Source: Acutalibacter sp. 1XD8-33 | GTDB lineage: Bacteria; Bacillota; Clostridia; Oscillospirales; Acutalibacteraceae | Length of the DNA: 64,000 nt | Direction of reading: 5' to 3' | NCBI RefSeq assembly: GCF_003612555.1 | Contig: NZ_RAZF01000007.1 | Coordinates: forward strand, 62,001-126,000 | Shown: positions 1 to 8,600 of the stretch, one piece after another | Position numbering within the stretch: the first letter of the stretch is position 1 | Layout of the letters: the number at the start of each line of letters is the position of its first letter | The notes under the pieces: generated by a model | What the model saw: only the letters and a program-made list of their open reading frames with translations | Database searches by the model: none | What the model was told of the DNA's origin: nothing | Made by a program: the position numbers and the translations under genes

Positions 1-738
1 TATGGGGCCAACCTGTTCCGGGTGGCCATGTACACCGGGGAGGGGGGCTACCTCTCCCAGCCGGAGGCCATGAAGCAGCGGGCCATAGAGGCGGTGGATG
101 CCGCCGTCCACCAGGACCTGTATGTGATCCTGGACTGGCACATCCTCTCCGACGGCAACCCCATGGACCATCTCAGCGAGGCCAAGGCCTTTTTCTCGGA
201 GATGGCGGAGCGCTACCAGGACCAGCCAGCGGTGCTCTATGAAATCTGCAACGAGCCCAACGGCAATGTGGACTGGGCCCGGGACATCAAGCCCTACGCC
301 CAGGAGGTGGCCGGGGCGATTCGGGAGAAATCCCCCCGGAGCGTGATCCTCATCGGCAGCGGTACCTGGAGCCAGGACATCCATCTGGCCGCCGCCGACC
401 CGTTGGAGGGGGAAAATCTCATGTACACCCTGCACTTCTACGCGGGCACCCACGGGCAGTGGCTTCGGGATCGGGCGGAGAGCGCGCTGGAGGCGGGCCT
501 GCCCCTGTTCGTCAGCGAGTGGGGGACCAGTGCTGCGGACGGCAGCGGCGGGGTCTATCTGGGCGAGGCGGAGGTCTGGCTGGAATTTCTGGAGAAAAAA
601 GGGATTAGCTGGGCAAACTGGTCCCTCTGCGACAAGGACGAGACCTCGGCGGCTTTGAAGCCGGGTACGGACCCCAGCGCCCAATGGACGGAGCAGGACC
701 TGAGCCCTTCTGGGAAGTTCGTGTTCGGGCGGTTTTGA
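1..738 (+). CDS. GH5 endo-glucanase (3' part, truncated by window edge)
   Basis: This is the C-terminal part of a glycoside hydrolase family 5 enzyme, a retaining endo-beta-glucanase/cellulase that acts on beta-linked glucans, probably outside the cell. The frame is open from base 1, so the start and any signal peptide lie outside the window. The GH5 acid/base glutamate is in the NEP motif (ICNEPNG, Glu codon at 253-255) and the nucleophile glutamate is in VSEWGTS (Glu codon at 517-519). The HFYAGTHG histidine/tyrosine region between them also fits. The family is clear. The exact substrate cannot be read from this fragment, though the layout resembles the GH5_2 (CelA-like) group. Confidence 0.9.
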   Translation, partial: YGANLFRVAMYTGEGGYLSQPEAMKQRAIEAVDAAVHQDLYVILDWHILSDGNPMDHLSEAKAFFSEMAERYQDQPAVLYEICNEPNGNVDWARDIKPYAQEVAGAIREKSPRSVILIGSGTWSQDIHLAAADPLEGENLMYTLHFYAGTHGQWLRDRAESALEAGLPLFVSEWGTSAADGSGGVYLGEAEVWLEFLEKKGISWANWSLCDKDETSAALKPGTDPSAQWTEQDLSPSGKFVFGRF

Positions 739-817
739 CAGACCAGCTGGACAGACTGGCCTGGATTCAGCCCGCAGGGCCGGGAGAAAAATCAGTGGGG
801 GACACGTAAAAAAATAG

Positions 818-846
818 TTGTATTCGCAACGAAATAGAGGTATAAT
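818..846 (+). promoter_or_regulatory. Sigma-A-like promoter with palindromic spacer, no obvious target gene
   Basis: TTGTAT (818-823) and a perfect TATAAT (841-846) are separated by 17 bp. The -35 lies in a GTTG...CAAC inverted motif (GTTGTATTCGCAAC, 817-830) that resembles a MarR-type operator; that is an inference. No convincing coding frame follows before repeat A, so the promoter may belong to a lost gene or to a short RNA. The stretch 739-999 otherwise holds nothing recognised. Confidence 0.45.
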
Positions 847-999
847 GGGGGAAGAGAGTTTTTGAGTGTTTGTATGGGGGCGAGTGCGCGTGGCGGCGCG
901 GTAAGGAGCACAAGGCCAGGAGGGCGTTTTGGCTGGGATGGGATACTGCGCCCAAGGCTGGCTGAGAGCGTAAAGCTCCATACATTGACCGGTCCAGTT

Positions 1000-1608
1000 G
1001 GTCTTAAGCTGGCGGGGGTGTGGGGCGCGGAGCCCCACGACCTGGCCCTTAAACACCTGAGAAAACAACGCAGGAGGGTAGCATAAACGTCCCGGTGGGA
1101 CGTTTTGCGTAGGGAGTCTACGCTTCCGCTTCGGTCGGCGCTGAACGGTCCCCACAGGGGACCAGCGCCCCTCGTCGGGGGTCCCCTATTCCGCCTGCCG
1201 TGCAGGCGGAAAGCCCTTGAAAGAGCTGGCTGGTTCCGAGACTAGGGGTGTTTTTTATTCTTGCAAAAAGCACCCCTCTTGGCGGACTTCGTCCGCCAAT
1301 TCACCCCGCAAAAATTGCGCTTCTCAGGTATTAAGGTCAAGGGCAAGACCGTGGGACTTCGGTCTCGGCTGCCGCCTCGGTCGGTTCGCAGCATGTCTGC
1401 CACTGGCAGACGCTCACCCCACACCCTGCAACCTTTGAGAAAGGTAAGACTTCGTTTCACGAAGTCTACGAAACTTTTACGGTTGTCAGGTTAGCTCGGC
1501 AAAAAACATCAAACGTTCACGACGAGCAGAGCGAGGAGTGGGTAAAAGTTTTTGATTAAACTTTTTTCAAAAAGTTTGTGGGGTGTGGGGTGAAACCCCA
1601 CGGTCTAA
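1000..1608. repeat. Modular intergenic hairpin repeat, copy A
   Basis: Longest copy of a dispersed non-coding family also found at 3335-3655, 14872-15225, 17310-17845, 43612-44085, 52178-52680 and 62618-62945. Shared blocks are a GGGGTG.../...CACCCC hairpin, a short GC palindrome (here GGCGGAC-ttc-GTCCGCC, 1281-1297), a core with CGCTTCTCAG and TTAAGGTCAAGG, a CTCGGTCGGTTCGCAG block with a TCTGCCACTGGCAGA hairpin, an AAGACTTCG...CGAAGTCT hairpin followed by ACGAAACTTTTAC, and a GGTTAGCTCGGCAAAAAAC block. No frame crossing it looks coding. Confidence 0.8.
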
Positions 1609-1623
1609 AAAGGAGTTTCGTTC

Positions 1624-3333
1624 ATGAGAATCATTTTCCGTTATCTGAAGCCGTTTGTGCCCCGGATGAGCCTGGGGCTGACCATCAAGTTCACGGGCTC
1701 GGCCGTGGAGTTGCTGCTGCCCTGGATCCTCTCCTACATGATCGACGAGGTGGCCCCCACAAAGGACATGGGACTGATCGCCCTGTGGGGCGGGGCCATG
1801 GTGGGCGCGGCGGTGGCGGCCTGGGTCACCAATATTTTAGCCAACCGCATGGCCGCCTGGGTGGCCCAGCACACCACCCAGGCTATCCGCCACGACCTGT
1901 TCGCCAAGATCTCCCAGCTCTCCTGCGCCCAGGTGGACGCCTTCTCCGTGCCGTCCCTGGAGGCCCGCCTCACCACCGACACCTATCATGTCCACCAGAT
2001 GCTGGGCATGATGCAGCGCATCGGCGTCCGGGCCCCCATTCTGCTGGTGGGCGGGGTGCTCATCACCCTCACCCTGGACCCGGTTCTCACTCTGGTGCTG
2101 GTGTGCACCCTGCCCTTTATCGCCCTTCTGGTGTATGCCGTCTCCAAGCGGGGCGTGCCCATGTATACCCAGCTCCAGCAGAGCGTGGACTCCATGGTGC
2201 GCACGGTGCGGGAGACCATCTCCGGCATCCGGGTGATCAAGGCCCTCTCCAAGGTGGACTACGAGAAGGAGCGCTTCGCCGGGGTGAACGACGGCGTGGT
2301 GGAGAAGGAGACCAGGGCCGGCGTCACCATGGCCCTGACCAACCCCCTGATGAACCTGTTTTTGAACCTGGGCCTGACGGCTGTGATCATTGTGGGCGCG
2401 TTCCGGGTGAACGAGGGTCTGACCCAGCCGGGAAAGATCATCGCCTTTTTGAGCTATTTCACCATTATTCTCAACGCCATGATGGCCATGACCCGGATCT
2501 TCGTGTCCTTTTCCCGGAGCTCGGCCTCTGGCAACCGGATCGCCCAGGTGATGACCGCCCCGGCGGACCTGCAGACCGTTCCCGGAGAGCGGGAGGAGGG
2601 CCCGGACCATGTGGCCTTTGACCACGTGACCTTCTCTTATGGCAAAACGGACCCCAGCGTGGAGGACATCAGCTTCCGGCTGAAGCAGGGGGAGACCCTG
2701 GGAATCATCGGGGCCACCGGCTGCGGCAAGTCCACCCTGATCAACCTGCTCATGCGCCTGTATGACGCGGACAGCGGGAAGATCACCATTGGCGGCAGGC
2801 CCATTGCCTCCATCCCGGACGAGGAGCTCCACCGGAAGTTCGGGGTGGTGTTCCAGAACGACGTGCTCTTCGCGGACACCATCCGGGAGAACATCGACTT
2901 CGGCCGGGGGCTCTCCCAGGAGGCCATCGAAAAAGCCGCCCGATGCGCCCAGGCCATGGAGTTCATCTCCGGCCTGCCGGAGGGCTTCGACCACATGCTC
3001 ACCTCCAAGGGCACGAACCTCAGCGGCGGGCAGAAGCAGCGGGTGCTCATTGCCCGGGCGCTGGCGGGTACGCCGGAGATCCTCATTCTGGACGACTCCT
3101 CCTCTGCCCTGGACTACCGCACGGACGCGGCCCTGCGCCAGGCTCTGCGCCAGGAATACGGCGGGATCACTACAGTGATCATCGCCCAGCGGGTGAGCTC
3201 TATCTACCACGCGGACCATATTCTGGTGCTGGACGAGGGCAAGGAGCTGGGCTACGGCGCCCACGAGGAACTGCTGGAAAGCTGCGGCGTCTATCGGGAG
3301 ATCGCCGTCTCTCAGATGGGCGAGGGTGCCTAA
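1624..3333 (+). CDS. ABC exporter half-transporter (degenerate-site partner)
   Basis: A 569-aa fused membrane/ATPase subunit of a type IV ABC exporter, probably exporting drugs, peptides or lipids. The N-terminal six-helix domain spans about residues 1-310 and the nucleotide-binding domain about 335-569. Visible motifs are Walker A GATGCGKST, signature LSGGQ and Walker B ILILDDSSSALD. The usual catalytic Glu after Walker B is Asp, and the H-loop reads IIAQRVSS with Gln in place of His. These marks define the degenerate half of heterodimeric exporters such as BmrCD or TM287/288. AGGAG at 1611-1615 supports the ATG. Its likely partner is the gene at 3718, although repeat B separates them. Confidence 0.93.
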   Translation: MRIIFRYLKPFVPRMSLGLTIKFTGSAVELLLPWILSYMIDEVAPTKDMGLIALWGGAMVGAAVAAWVTNILANRMAAWVAQHTTQAIRHDLFAKISQLSCAQVDAFSVPSLEARLTTDTYHVHQMLGMMQRIGVRAPILLVGGVLITLTLDPVLTLVLVCTLPFIALLVYAVSKRGVPMYTQLQQSVDSMVRTVRETISGIRVIKALSKVDYEKERFAGVNDGVVEKETRAGVTMALTNPLMNLFLNLGLTAVIIVGAFRVNEGLTQPGKIIAFLSYFTIILNAMMAMTRIFVSFSRSSASGNRIAQVMTAPADLQTVPGEREEGPDHVAFDHVTFSYGKTDPSVEDISFRLKQGETLGIIGATGCGKSTLINLLMRLYDADSGKITIGGRPIASIPDEELHRKFGVVFQNDVLFADTIRENIDFGRGLSQEAIEKAARCAQAMEFISGLPEGFDHMLTSKGTNLSGGQKQRVLIARALAGTPEILILDDSSSALDYRTDAALRQALRQEYGGITTVIIAQRVSSIYHADHILVLDEGKELGYGAHEELLESCGVYREIAVSQMGEGA

Positions 3334-3334
3334 G

Positions 3335-3655
3335 ACCTTGGAGCGTTGCCCCAAACCCCACAAACTTTTTGAAAAAAGTTTGATCAAAAACTTTTACCCA
3401 CTCCTCACTTCGTTCGTCGTGAACGTTTTACGGTTTTCGCGTAGCCACAACACATTACGCGGTCCAGGGGCGTTAGGCCCCTGGCGTGGCGTGGAGCGGA
3501 GCTCCACGGTCTTTCCCTTGACCTTAAACACCTGAGAAGCGCATTTTTGCAAGGGGTGAATTGACGGACGGAGTCCGTCAAGAGGGGACGCTTTTTGCAA
3601 GAGAAAAAGCGTCCCCTGGAAACCGGAACCAGCCAGCTCTGGGCGCAACTTCCAG
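3335..3655. repeat. Modular intergenic hairpin repeat, copy B
   Basis: In inverse orientation to copy A. It contains TTAAACACCTGAGAAGCGCA, the palindrome GACGGAC-gga-GTCCGTC (3563-3579) and a long hairpin with GGGGACGCTTTTT and AAAAAGCGTCCCC arms (3584-3616), then GGAAACCGGAACCAGCC. It sits between the two halves of the ABC exporter pair. The arms of both hairpins differ from copy A, yet pairing is kept. Confidence 0.8.
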
Positions 3656-3717
3656 GCCGAAGGCCCATGAATATATATTAAGAAGCCTTGATTTTCGTTT
3701 TCAGGAGGAACCAGCCT

Positions 3718-5496
3718 ATGCCCCCCAGATTCATGCCGAGAGGCCCCATCGAAAAGCCCCGGGACCGGAAAAAGGTGCTCATCCGCCTGTGGGGCTATAT
3801 CTATGCCCACAAATTCATGGCCCTGGGGGCGGTGCTGCTCACCGTGGCCAGCAATCTTCTGGCCCTGCTGGGGCCGTATCTCTCCGGCCGGGCCATCGAC
3901 GCCATCGGGCTTGTCCCCGGCGGGGTAGACTTTCCCACAGTGTTCTTCTACTGCGGGCTCATGGTGCTGTTCTACGCCATCTCCTCCGCCTTCTCCTACG
4001 CCCTGTCCATCCTCATGATCCACCTTAGCCAGAAGATTGTCCGGGAGATGCGCCAGCAGGTTTTCGACCGGCTCACCCTGCTCCCCGTGCGGTACTTTGA
4101 CCAGCACCAGACCGGGGACATCGTCAGCCACCTCTCCTATGACATCGACACAGTGAACGCCTCCCTCTCAAACGACCTGCTGCAGATCGCCGCCAGCGCC
4201 ATCACCGTGGTGGGCTCCCTTGTGATGATGATTGCCATCTCCCCCATGCTGGTGCTGGTGTTCGCAGTGACCATCCCGCTGTCCGTGCTGTTCACCCGGT
4301 ACATGACCCGAAAGGTGCGGCCCCTCTTCCACAAGCGCTCCGTGAAGCTGGGAGAGCTGAACGGCTTTGTAGAGGAGATCATTAGCGGCCAGAAAACCAC
4401 GAAGGCCTACCACCAGGAGCAAACTATGGTCGGCCGGTTTGATCGGAAAAACAAGGAGGCCGTGGACGCCTACTACAATGCCGACTACTACGGCGCCATG
4501 ACCGGTCCCTCGGTAAACTTCATCAACAACCTCTCCCTGGCCTTTATCAGCATGTTCGGCGCGGTGCTGTTTCTGCTGCAGCGGATCTCCATCGGGGACC
4601 TATCCAGCTTTGTGCTGTACTCCCGGCGGTTCTCCGGCCCCATCAACGAGATGGCCAACATCGTCAGCGAGCTCCAGTCCGCCTGCGCGGCGGCGGAGCG
4701 GGTCTTTGACCTGATGGACCAGCCCTCCGAGCCGGAGGACACTCCGGACGCCCTGGAGCTCTCCCATGTGGAGGGGGACGTGCGCATGGAGGGCGTGGGA
4801 TTTGGCTACGACCCGGACAAGACCATCATCCACAACCTGGACCTGCACGCCCCGCCCGGGGGCCTGACCGCCATCGTGGGCCCCACCGGCGCGGGCAAGA
4901 CCACCCTGATCAACCTGCTCATGCGCTTCTACGACCCGGACCGGGGACGCATCACCCTGGACGGCCGGGACATCCAGAGCATCACCCGAAAGAGCCTGCG
5001 GCTCTCCTACGCCATGGTCCTCCAGGACACCTGGCTCTTTACGGGCACGGTCTTTGAGAATCTGGCGTACGGCAAAAAGGACGCCCGCCGGGAGGACGTG
5101 GAGGCCGCGGCCAAGGCGGCCCGGATCCACCGGTACATAAAGGCCCTTCCCCAGGGCTACGACACCATCCTGGACGAGAACGGCATCAATATCTCCCAGG
5201 GCCAGAAGCAGCTGCTGACCATTGCCAGGGCCATGCTACTGGACGCCCGGATGCTGATCCTGGACGAGGCCACCTCCAACGTAGACACCCGCACCGAGCA
5301 GCAGATTCAGGCGGCTATGCGCACCTTGATGAAGGATAAGACCTGCTTTGTCATCGCCCACCGGCTGTCCACCATCCAGAACGCCAACAACATTCTGGTG
5401 GTCCGGGACGGAGACATTGTGGAGCAGGGGAACCACCAGGAGCTGATGGCCAAAAACGGCTTCTACGCAAGCCTGTATAATTCTCAGTTTCAGTGA
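3718..5496 (+). CDS. ABC exporter half-transporter (catalytic partner)
   Basis: A 592-aa exporter subunit with six predicted helices (about 25-330) and an ATPase domain (about 355-590). It has Walker A GPTGAGKTT, signature ISQGQ, Walker B LILDEATSNVD with the catalytic Glu, and a proper H-loop (IAHRLST). It is therefore the competent site of a heterodimer with the degenerate subunit encoded at 1624-3333. The ATG at 3718 was preferred over upstream TTG/GTG codons because AGGAGG (3703-3708) sits at ideal distance. Substrate cannot be read from sequence. Confidence 0.93.
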   Translation: MPPRFMPRGPIEKPRDRKKVLIRLWGYIYAHKFMALGAVLLTVASNLLALLGPYLSGRAIDAIGLVPGGVDFPTVFFYCGLMVLFYAISSAFSYALSILMIHLSQKIVREMRQQVFDRLTLLPVRYFDQHQTGDIVSHLSYDIDTVNASLSNDLLQIAASAITVVGSLVMMIAISPMLVLVFAVTIPLSVLFTRYMTRKVRPLFHKRSVKLGELNGFVEEIISGQKTTKAYHQEQTMVGRFDRKNKEAVDAYYNADYYGAMTGPSVNFINNLSLAFISMFGAVLFLLQRISIGDLSSFVLYSRRFSGPINEMANIVSELQSACAAAERVFDLMDQPSEPEDTPDALELSHVEGDVRMEGVGFGYDPDKTIIHNLDLHAPPGGLTAIVGPTGAGKTTLINLLMRFYDPDRGRITLDGRDIQSITRKSLRLSYAMVLQDTWLFTGTVFENLAYGKKDARREDVEAAAKAARIHRYIKALPQGYDTILDENGINISQGQKQLLTIARAMLLDARMLILDEATSNVDTRTEQQIQAAMRTLMKDKTCFVIAHRLSTIQNANNILVVRDGDIVEQGNHQELMAKNGFYASLYNSQFQ

Positions 5497-5502
5497 GCAA
5501 AC

Positions 5503-5533
5503 GTACCCGGAAGGCGCCGAATCTTCCGGGTAC
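5503..5533. terminator. Hairpin after ABC exporter genes
   Basis: Perfect 11-bp inverted repeat GTACCCGGAAG / CTTCCGGGTAC with a 9-nt loop, directly after the exporter stop codon. The T-tract behind it is weak, so termination is inferred. It separates the exporter from the convergent restriction operon. Nothing further was seen in 5534-5668. Confidence 0.55.
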
Positions 5534-5668
5534 TGCTATTGAAACCGGTTTGATGCAGGAGAGACTTGCGTTCATAGCCGAAAAGAAACGGCTTAGACCC
5601 TGTTTGCGGGTTATAGAAGATGCCTGCATTACAAATTCTTCTGTGCCGAAGTATGCGAGTACGGCTAT

Positions 5669-7462
5669 TTATTGCAGCTCTGGCAGGCCAAGTTCTTTTA
5701 AAAACTGATTGTGCTTTTTTTTTGCGTCGATAATGTCCTGCTCAATATGGTCCAGGTCCTTTTTTACCTCGGTCAGGTCAATAGGTTCCTCCTCTTCAGC
5801 CGTGTTTACATAATGGGAGATATTCAGGTTAAAACGGTGCCCGCTGATTTCCTTCATGGAAACCCGGCGGGAGTACCTGCTATCTTCCTCTTTCCGGAAC
5901 TGATAGGTTTCAACAATTCGGTCGATATGCTCCGGCAGGAGGACGTTTTGGCGCTTTCCCTTCTCATAATGCTTGCTTGCGTTGATAAATAGCACGTCAT
6001 CGAATTTTCTGCGCTTTTTAAGCACAAGAATGCAGACGGGTATTCCGGTGGAAAAGAATAGATTGGCCGGCAGGCCTATAACCGCGTCAATGCTGCCATC
6101 CTTCAGCAGCTTTGTCCGGATTCGTTCTTCCACACCGCCGCGAAAGAGAACGCCGTGGGGCAGAATGATTGCCATCGTTCCATCGTCGCTTAAAAAGTGG
6201 AAGCCGTGCAGCAAAAAAGCAAAGTCAGCCGCTGACTTTGGAGCAAGCCCGTAGCTCTTAAAGCGGAAGTCCTCCGCCAGAGTGTCGTCAGGGCTCCAAC
6301 GATAGCTAAATGGAGGATTGGCCACAACCGCGTCGCATTTTAGCTTTTTGGCTGGGTTCATCTCGCTGAGGATGGGCCAGTCATTGGTCAGGGAGTCTCC
6401 GTGGAAAATCTGAAATTCGGAATCTTTAAAGCCGTGCAGCAGCATGTTCATACGGGCTAGGTTATACGTTGTAATGTTTTTTTCCTGCCCATAGATTTGC
6501 CCGATACGATTAGGGCCAAGCTGCTTTTGAACGTTGATGAGGAGCGAGCCCGACCCGCAGGCAAAATCCAAGAGATTGCGGATAAAGGTCTTTTTGCCGT
6601 TTTGGGGATCTTGGCTGTCCAGAATGACAATGCGGGAAAGAATGGTGGAGATTTGCTGGGGCGTATAGAATTCCCCAGCTTTTTTGCCAGAGCCGGCGGC
6701 AAACTGTCCAATTAAATATTCATACGCGTCTCCCAAGAGGTCGGTTTCATTTGTAAATCCGGCGAGCCCTTCGGCAATTTGCGTTATGATGGAGCACAGC
6801 ATTCCATTGCGCGCCTCATAATTCCTCCCGAGCTTTTCAGAATCCAGATTCACCTCCGAGAACAGACCGCGAAAGGTGCTGTCAAAAGATTCGTTTTCGA
6901 TAAATTTAAAGCCCCTTTGCAGGATATTTAAGAGCTGGTTGCTTTGCGTTCTGGCCAGTTCATATATAGTGCTCCACAAATAGTAAGGCTGTATGACAAA
7001 ATGGACCTTCCGGCGCATTTGCTTTTCAAACTCGGTTATCTGGTCCAAATTTCTGATATACCAAACTCCCAGCGGGGTCAGTTTGCCGCTCTCAAGCAGG
7101 ACTTCATAGTCGTCAATCCGCGCTTGCCGCGCTTGTTGAATGGCTGTTTTGTCGGTTTCGTTTTCTTTTACTGGCAGCTTTTCTACCGGCAATGATTCAA
7201 AATAGTCTATTACCCGCCGCTTCAATTCGGCTATGATTTCATTCCGGGTTTCGTCATTAGCAGCCACAATTTCCTTTTCACAGATGGCATAGTCCTTTCC
7301 AAGCTCCTTTTGGGCGGCTGTTTCATAATTGTCGGAGAGATAGCGCAGAAAAAGAAACGACAGCATGTAATCCCGAAAGTCGTCCGCGTTCATCGCTCCC
7401 CGGAGCTTGTCGGCAATGCCCCAAAGAGTTTTTCCCAGTTCTTTTTGATTTGCGTCGTTCAT
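5669..7462 (-). CDS. hsdM: Type I restriction-modification DNA methyltransferase subunit
   Basis: HsdM, the N6-adenine methyltransferase subunit of a type I restriction enzyme. It methylates the bipartite site chosen by HsdS and forms the M2S core. About 597 aa. The helical N-terminal HsdM domain (QKELGKTLWGIADKLRG onward) is followed by the SAM-binding motif DFACGSGSLL (about residue 300) and the catalytic NPPF motif (VVANPPFSY, about 385). The ATG at 7462 has AGAGG upstream; an in-frame GTG at 7471 is an alternative. It is the last gene of the operon and lies 11 bp after the prrC-like gene. Confidence 0.95.
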   Translation of the reverse strand: MNDANQKELGKTLWGIADKLRGAMNADDFRDYMLSFLFLRYLSDNYETAAQKELGKDYAICEKEIVAANDETRNEIIAELKRRVIDYFESLPVEKLPVKENETDKTAIQQARQARIDDYEVLLESGKLTPLGVWYIRNLDQITEFEKQMRRKVHFVIQPYYLWSTIYELARTQSNQLLNILQRGFKFIENESFDSTFRGLFSEVNLDSEKLGRNYEARNGMLCSIITQIAEGLAGFTNETDLLGDAYEYLIGQFAAGSGKKAGEFYTPQQISTILSRIVILDSQDPQNGKKTFIRNLLDFACGSGSLLINVQKQLGPNRIGQIYGQEKNITTYNLARMNMLLHGFKDSEFQIFHGDSLTNDWPILSEMNPAKKLKCDAVVANPPFSYRWSPDDTLAEDFRFKSYGLAPKSAADFAFLLHGFHFLSDDGTMAIILPHGVLFRGGVEERIRTKLLKDGSIDAVIGLPANLFFSTGIPVCILVLKKRRKFDDVLFINASKHYEKGKRQNVLLPEHIDRIVETYQFRKEEDSRYSRRVSMKEISGHRFNLNISHYVNTAEEEEPIDLTEVKKDLDHIEQDIIDAKKKHNQFLKELGLPELQ

Positions 7463-7473
7463 GGCGGGCACCT

Positions 7474-8595
7474 CTATTCCTCTGTAAACAAGTCGTCGTT
7501 AAATTTGTAAGTTTCCAAAAATCCAGCCAGCGCCTTTCTGAACAGAGCCTTATTATCGGCCACCATTTCAATAGGCTGAAATACGGAATGATTGCCATGG
7601 CTTAACAGATTGATGATCCGTGCGTAGATTATGCCGTCTAAATCGTCCTCTTCCCACTTTATACATGCTGAAAAATGATTAAATCCATGAAAAGCGGCGG
7701 TTTTTTCCAGGACATTTCTCAAAATATTAAAATGATAGGTGTAAATTTTCCCGCTGTCCGCAGCCCTCTTTAATTCTTTTATCAAAGCGATATGATGGAA
7801 GAAGGGGGTATCCCCTGTATTTTTCACAATATATTTTCCTGTTTCTTTGTTAAAACTTAGGAACCGGCTTGCCGTGCTCTCTTTTTTCAGTTCATTATGC
7901 ATCACATTAAAAAATAACGCGTGATGGGTGGAGATGACCGTTTTAGTCCGGCAGTCCTTAAGCAGTTCCGCCAGCTGGCACGCCATCGCGACGACATTGT
8001 TGTCATCAAGCGAGGAGACCGGATCATCTATGTAGATATACTTAACCCAGTCGTAGGACAGGGATTCCAGCTTTACCAGCTGTATAATGGCAAGAAAAAA
8101 GCACCAGATAAACATGTTTTCTTCGCCGCGGGAGATCTTGATCCCACTGACGGTTTCTAGCCCCTCCCTGGTTCTCACTTCCCGTGAAAAGTTGACATAT
8201 CCCTCGTCATAATTGATGGTAAAATCAAAGTCGACATGGACCCGCAAAAATTCCCGGATATGAGTGTCCATCTCAAGATCCCTCAGCCCGTCGAAGAAGC
8301 GGGAGTCCGTGTTGAAAAGCAGGCGCCTGTCCGTGTCCTCATACAAATCATTGTACCAGGTAAAAAGATCCTCGGTAAAGGCGTTGTAATATAGGGTGTC
8401 CCGGGTTGTTTCTTTGCTTCCGGAAACTTTCTTCTTGCCCAAATCCTTAAATTCCCCTGAAAGTCTGGTTTTTCCGGTCCCGTTATAAGCAAAAAGGAGG
8501 AAGTAATTTTTTGTGTCGGGTGTATCCGACGTGCCAAGGCTATCCCGGATATTTTTTGCCAGGCCTTTCAGGCTTGCAAACTGTTTTGTGCTCAT
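7474..8595 (-). CDS. prrC: PrrC-type anticodon nuclease (tRNA-targeting phage-defence guard)
   Basis: A 373-aa protein with the architecture of E. coli PrrC (396 aa), the anticodon nuclease held silent by a type I restriction complex and released when a phage inhibits that complex; it cleaves tRNA-Lys. The N-terminal ABC-type ATPase has Walker A AYNGTGKT (36-43), the PrrC-like stretch LYYNAFTEDLFTW (68-80), signature SRGEE (155-159), Walker B YIYIDDPVSSLDDNN (186-200) and STHH. The C-terminal HEPN-like part keeps the nuclease triad as Arg293 and Glu297 (LRNVLEK) and His333 (RIINLLSHG). GAGGAGG precedes the ATG. It sits between hsdS and hsdM, where it can be co-made with its restrainers. The tRNA target is inferred from the family. 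Confidence 0.92.
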   Translation of the reverse strand: MSTKQFASLKGLAKNIRDSLGTSDTPDTKNYFLLFAYNGTGKTRLSGEFKDLGKKKVSGSKETTRDTLYYNAFTEDLFTWYNDLYEDTDRRLLFNTDSRFFDGLRDLEMDTHIREFLRVHVDFDFTINYDEGYVNFSREVRTREGLETVSGIKISRGEENMFIWCFFLAIIQLVKLESLSYDWVKYIYIDDPVSSLDDNNVVAMACQLAELLKDCRTKTVISTHHALFFNVMHNELKKESTASRFLSFNKETGKYIVKNTGDTPFFHHIALIKELKRAADSGKIYTYHFNILRNVLEKTAAFHGFNHFSACIKWEEDDLDGIIYARIINLLSHGNHSVFQPIEMVADNKALFRKALAGFLETYKFNDDLFTEE

Positions 8596-8600
8596 TATAT

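Noticed and set aside
1281-1297. Repeated palindromes considered as CRISPR repeats
   Set aside because: Not regularly spaced, no spacers, and no cas genes in the window.
1217-1494. Short overlapping frames in repeat A
   Set aside because: They recur in other repeat copies with frameshifts, lack ribosome sites and follow the hairpin structure, so they are not genes.
1837-3387. Minus-strand frame of 516 codons over the first ABC gene
   Set aside because: Shadow of the real plus-strand exporter; low-complexity His/Gly/Gln-rich translation typical of antisense GC-rich DNA.
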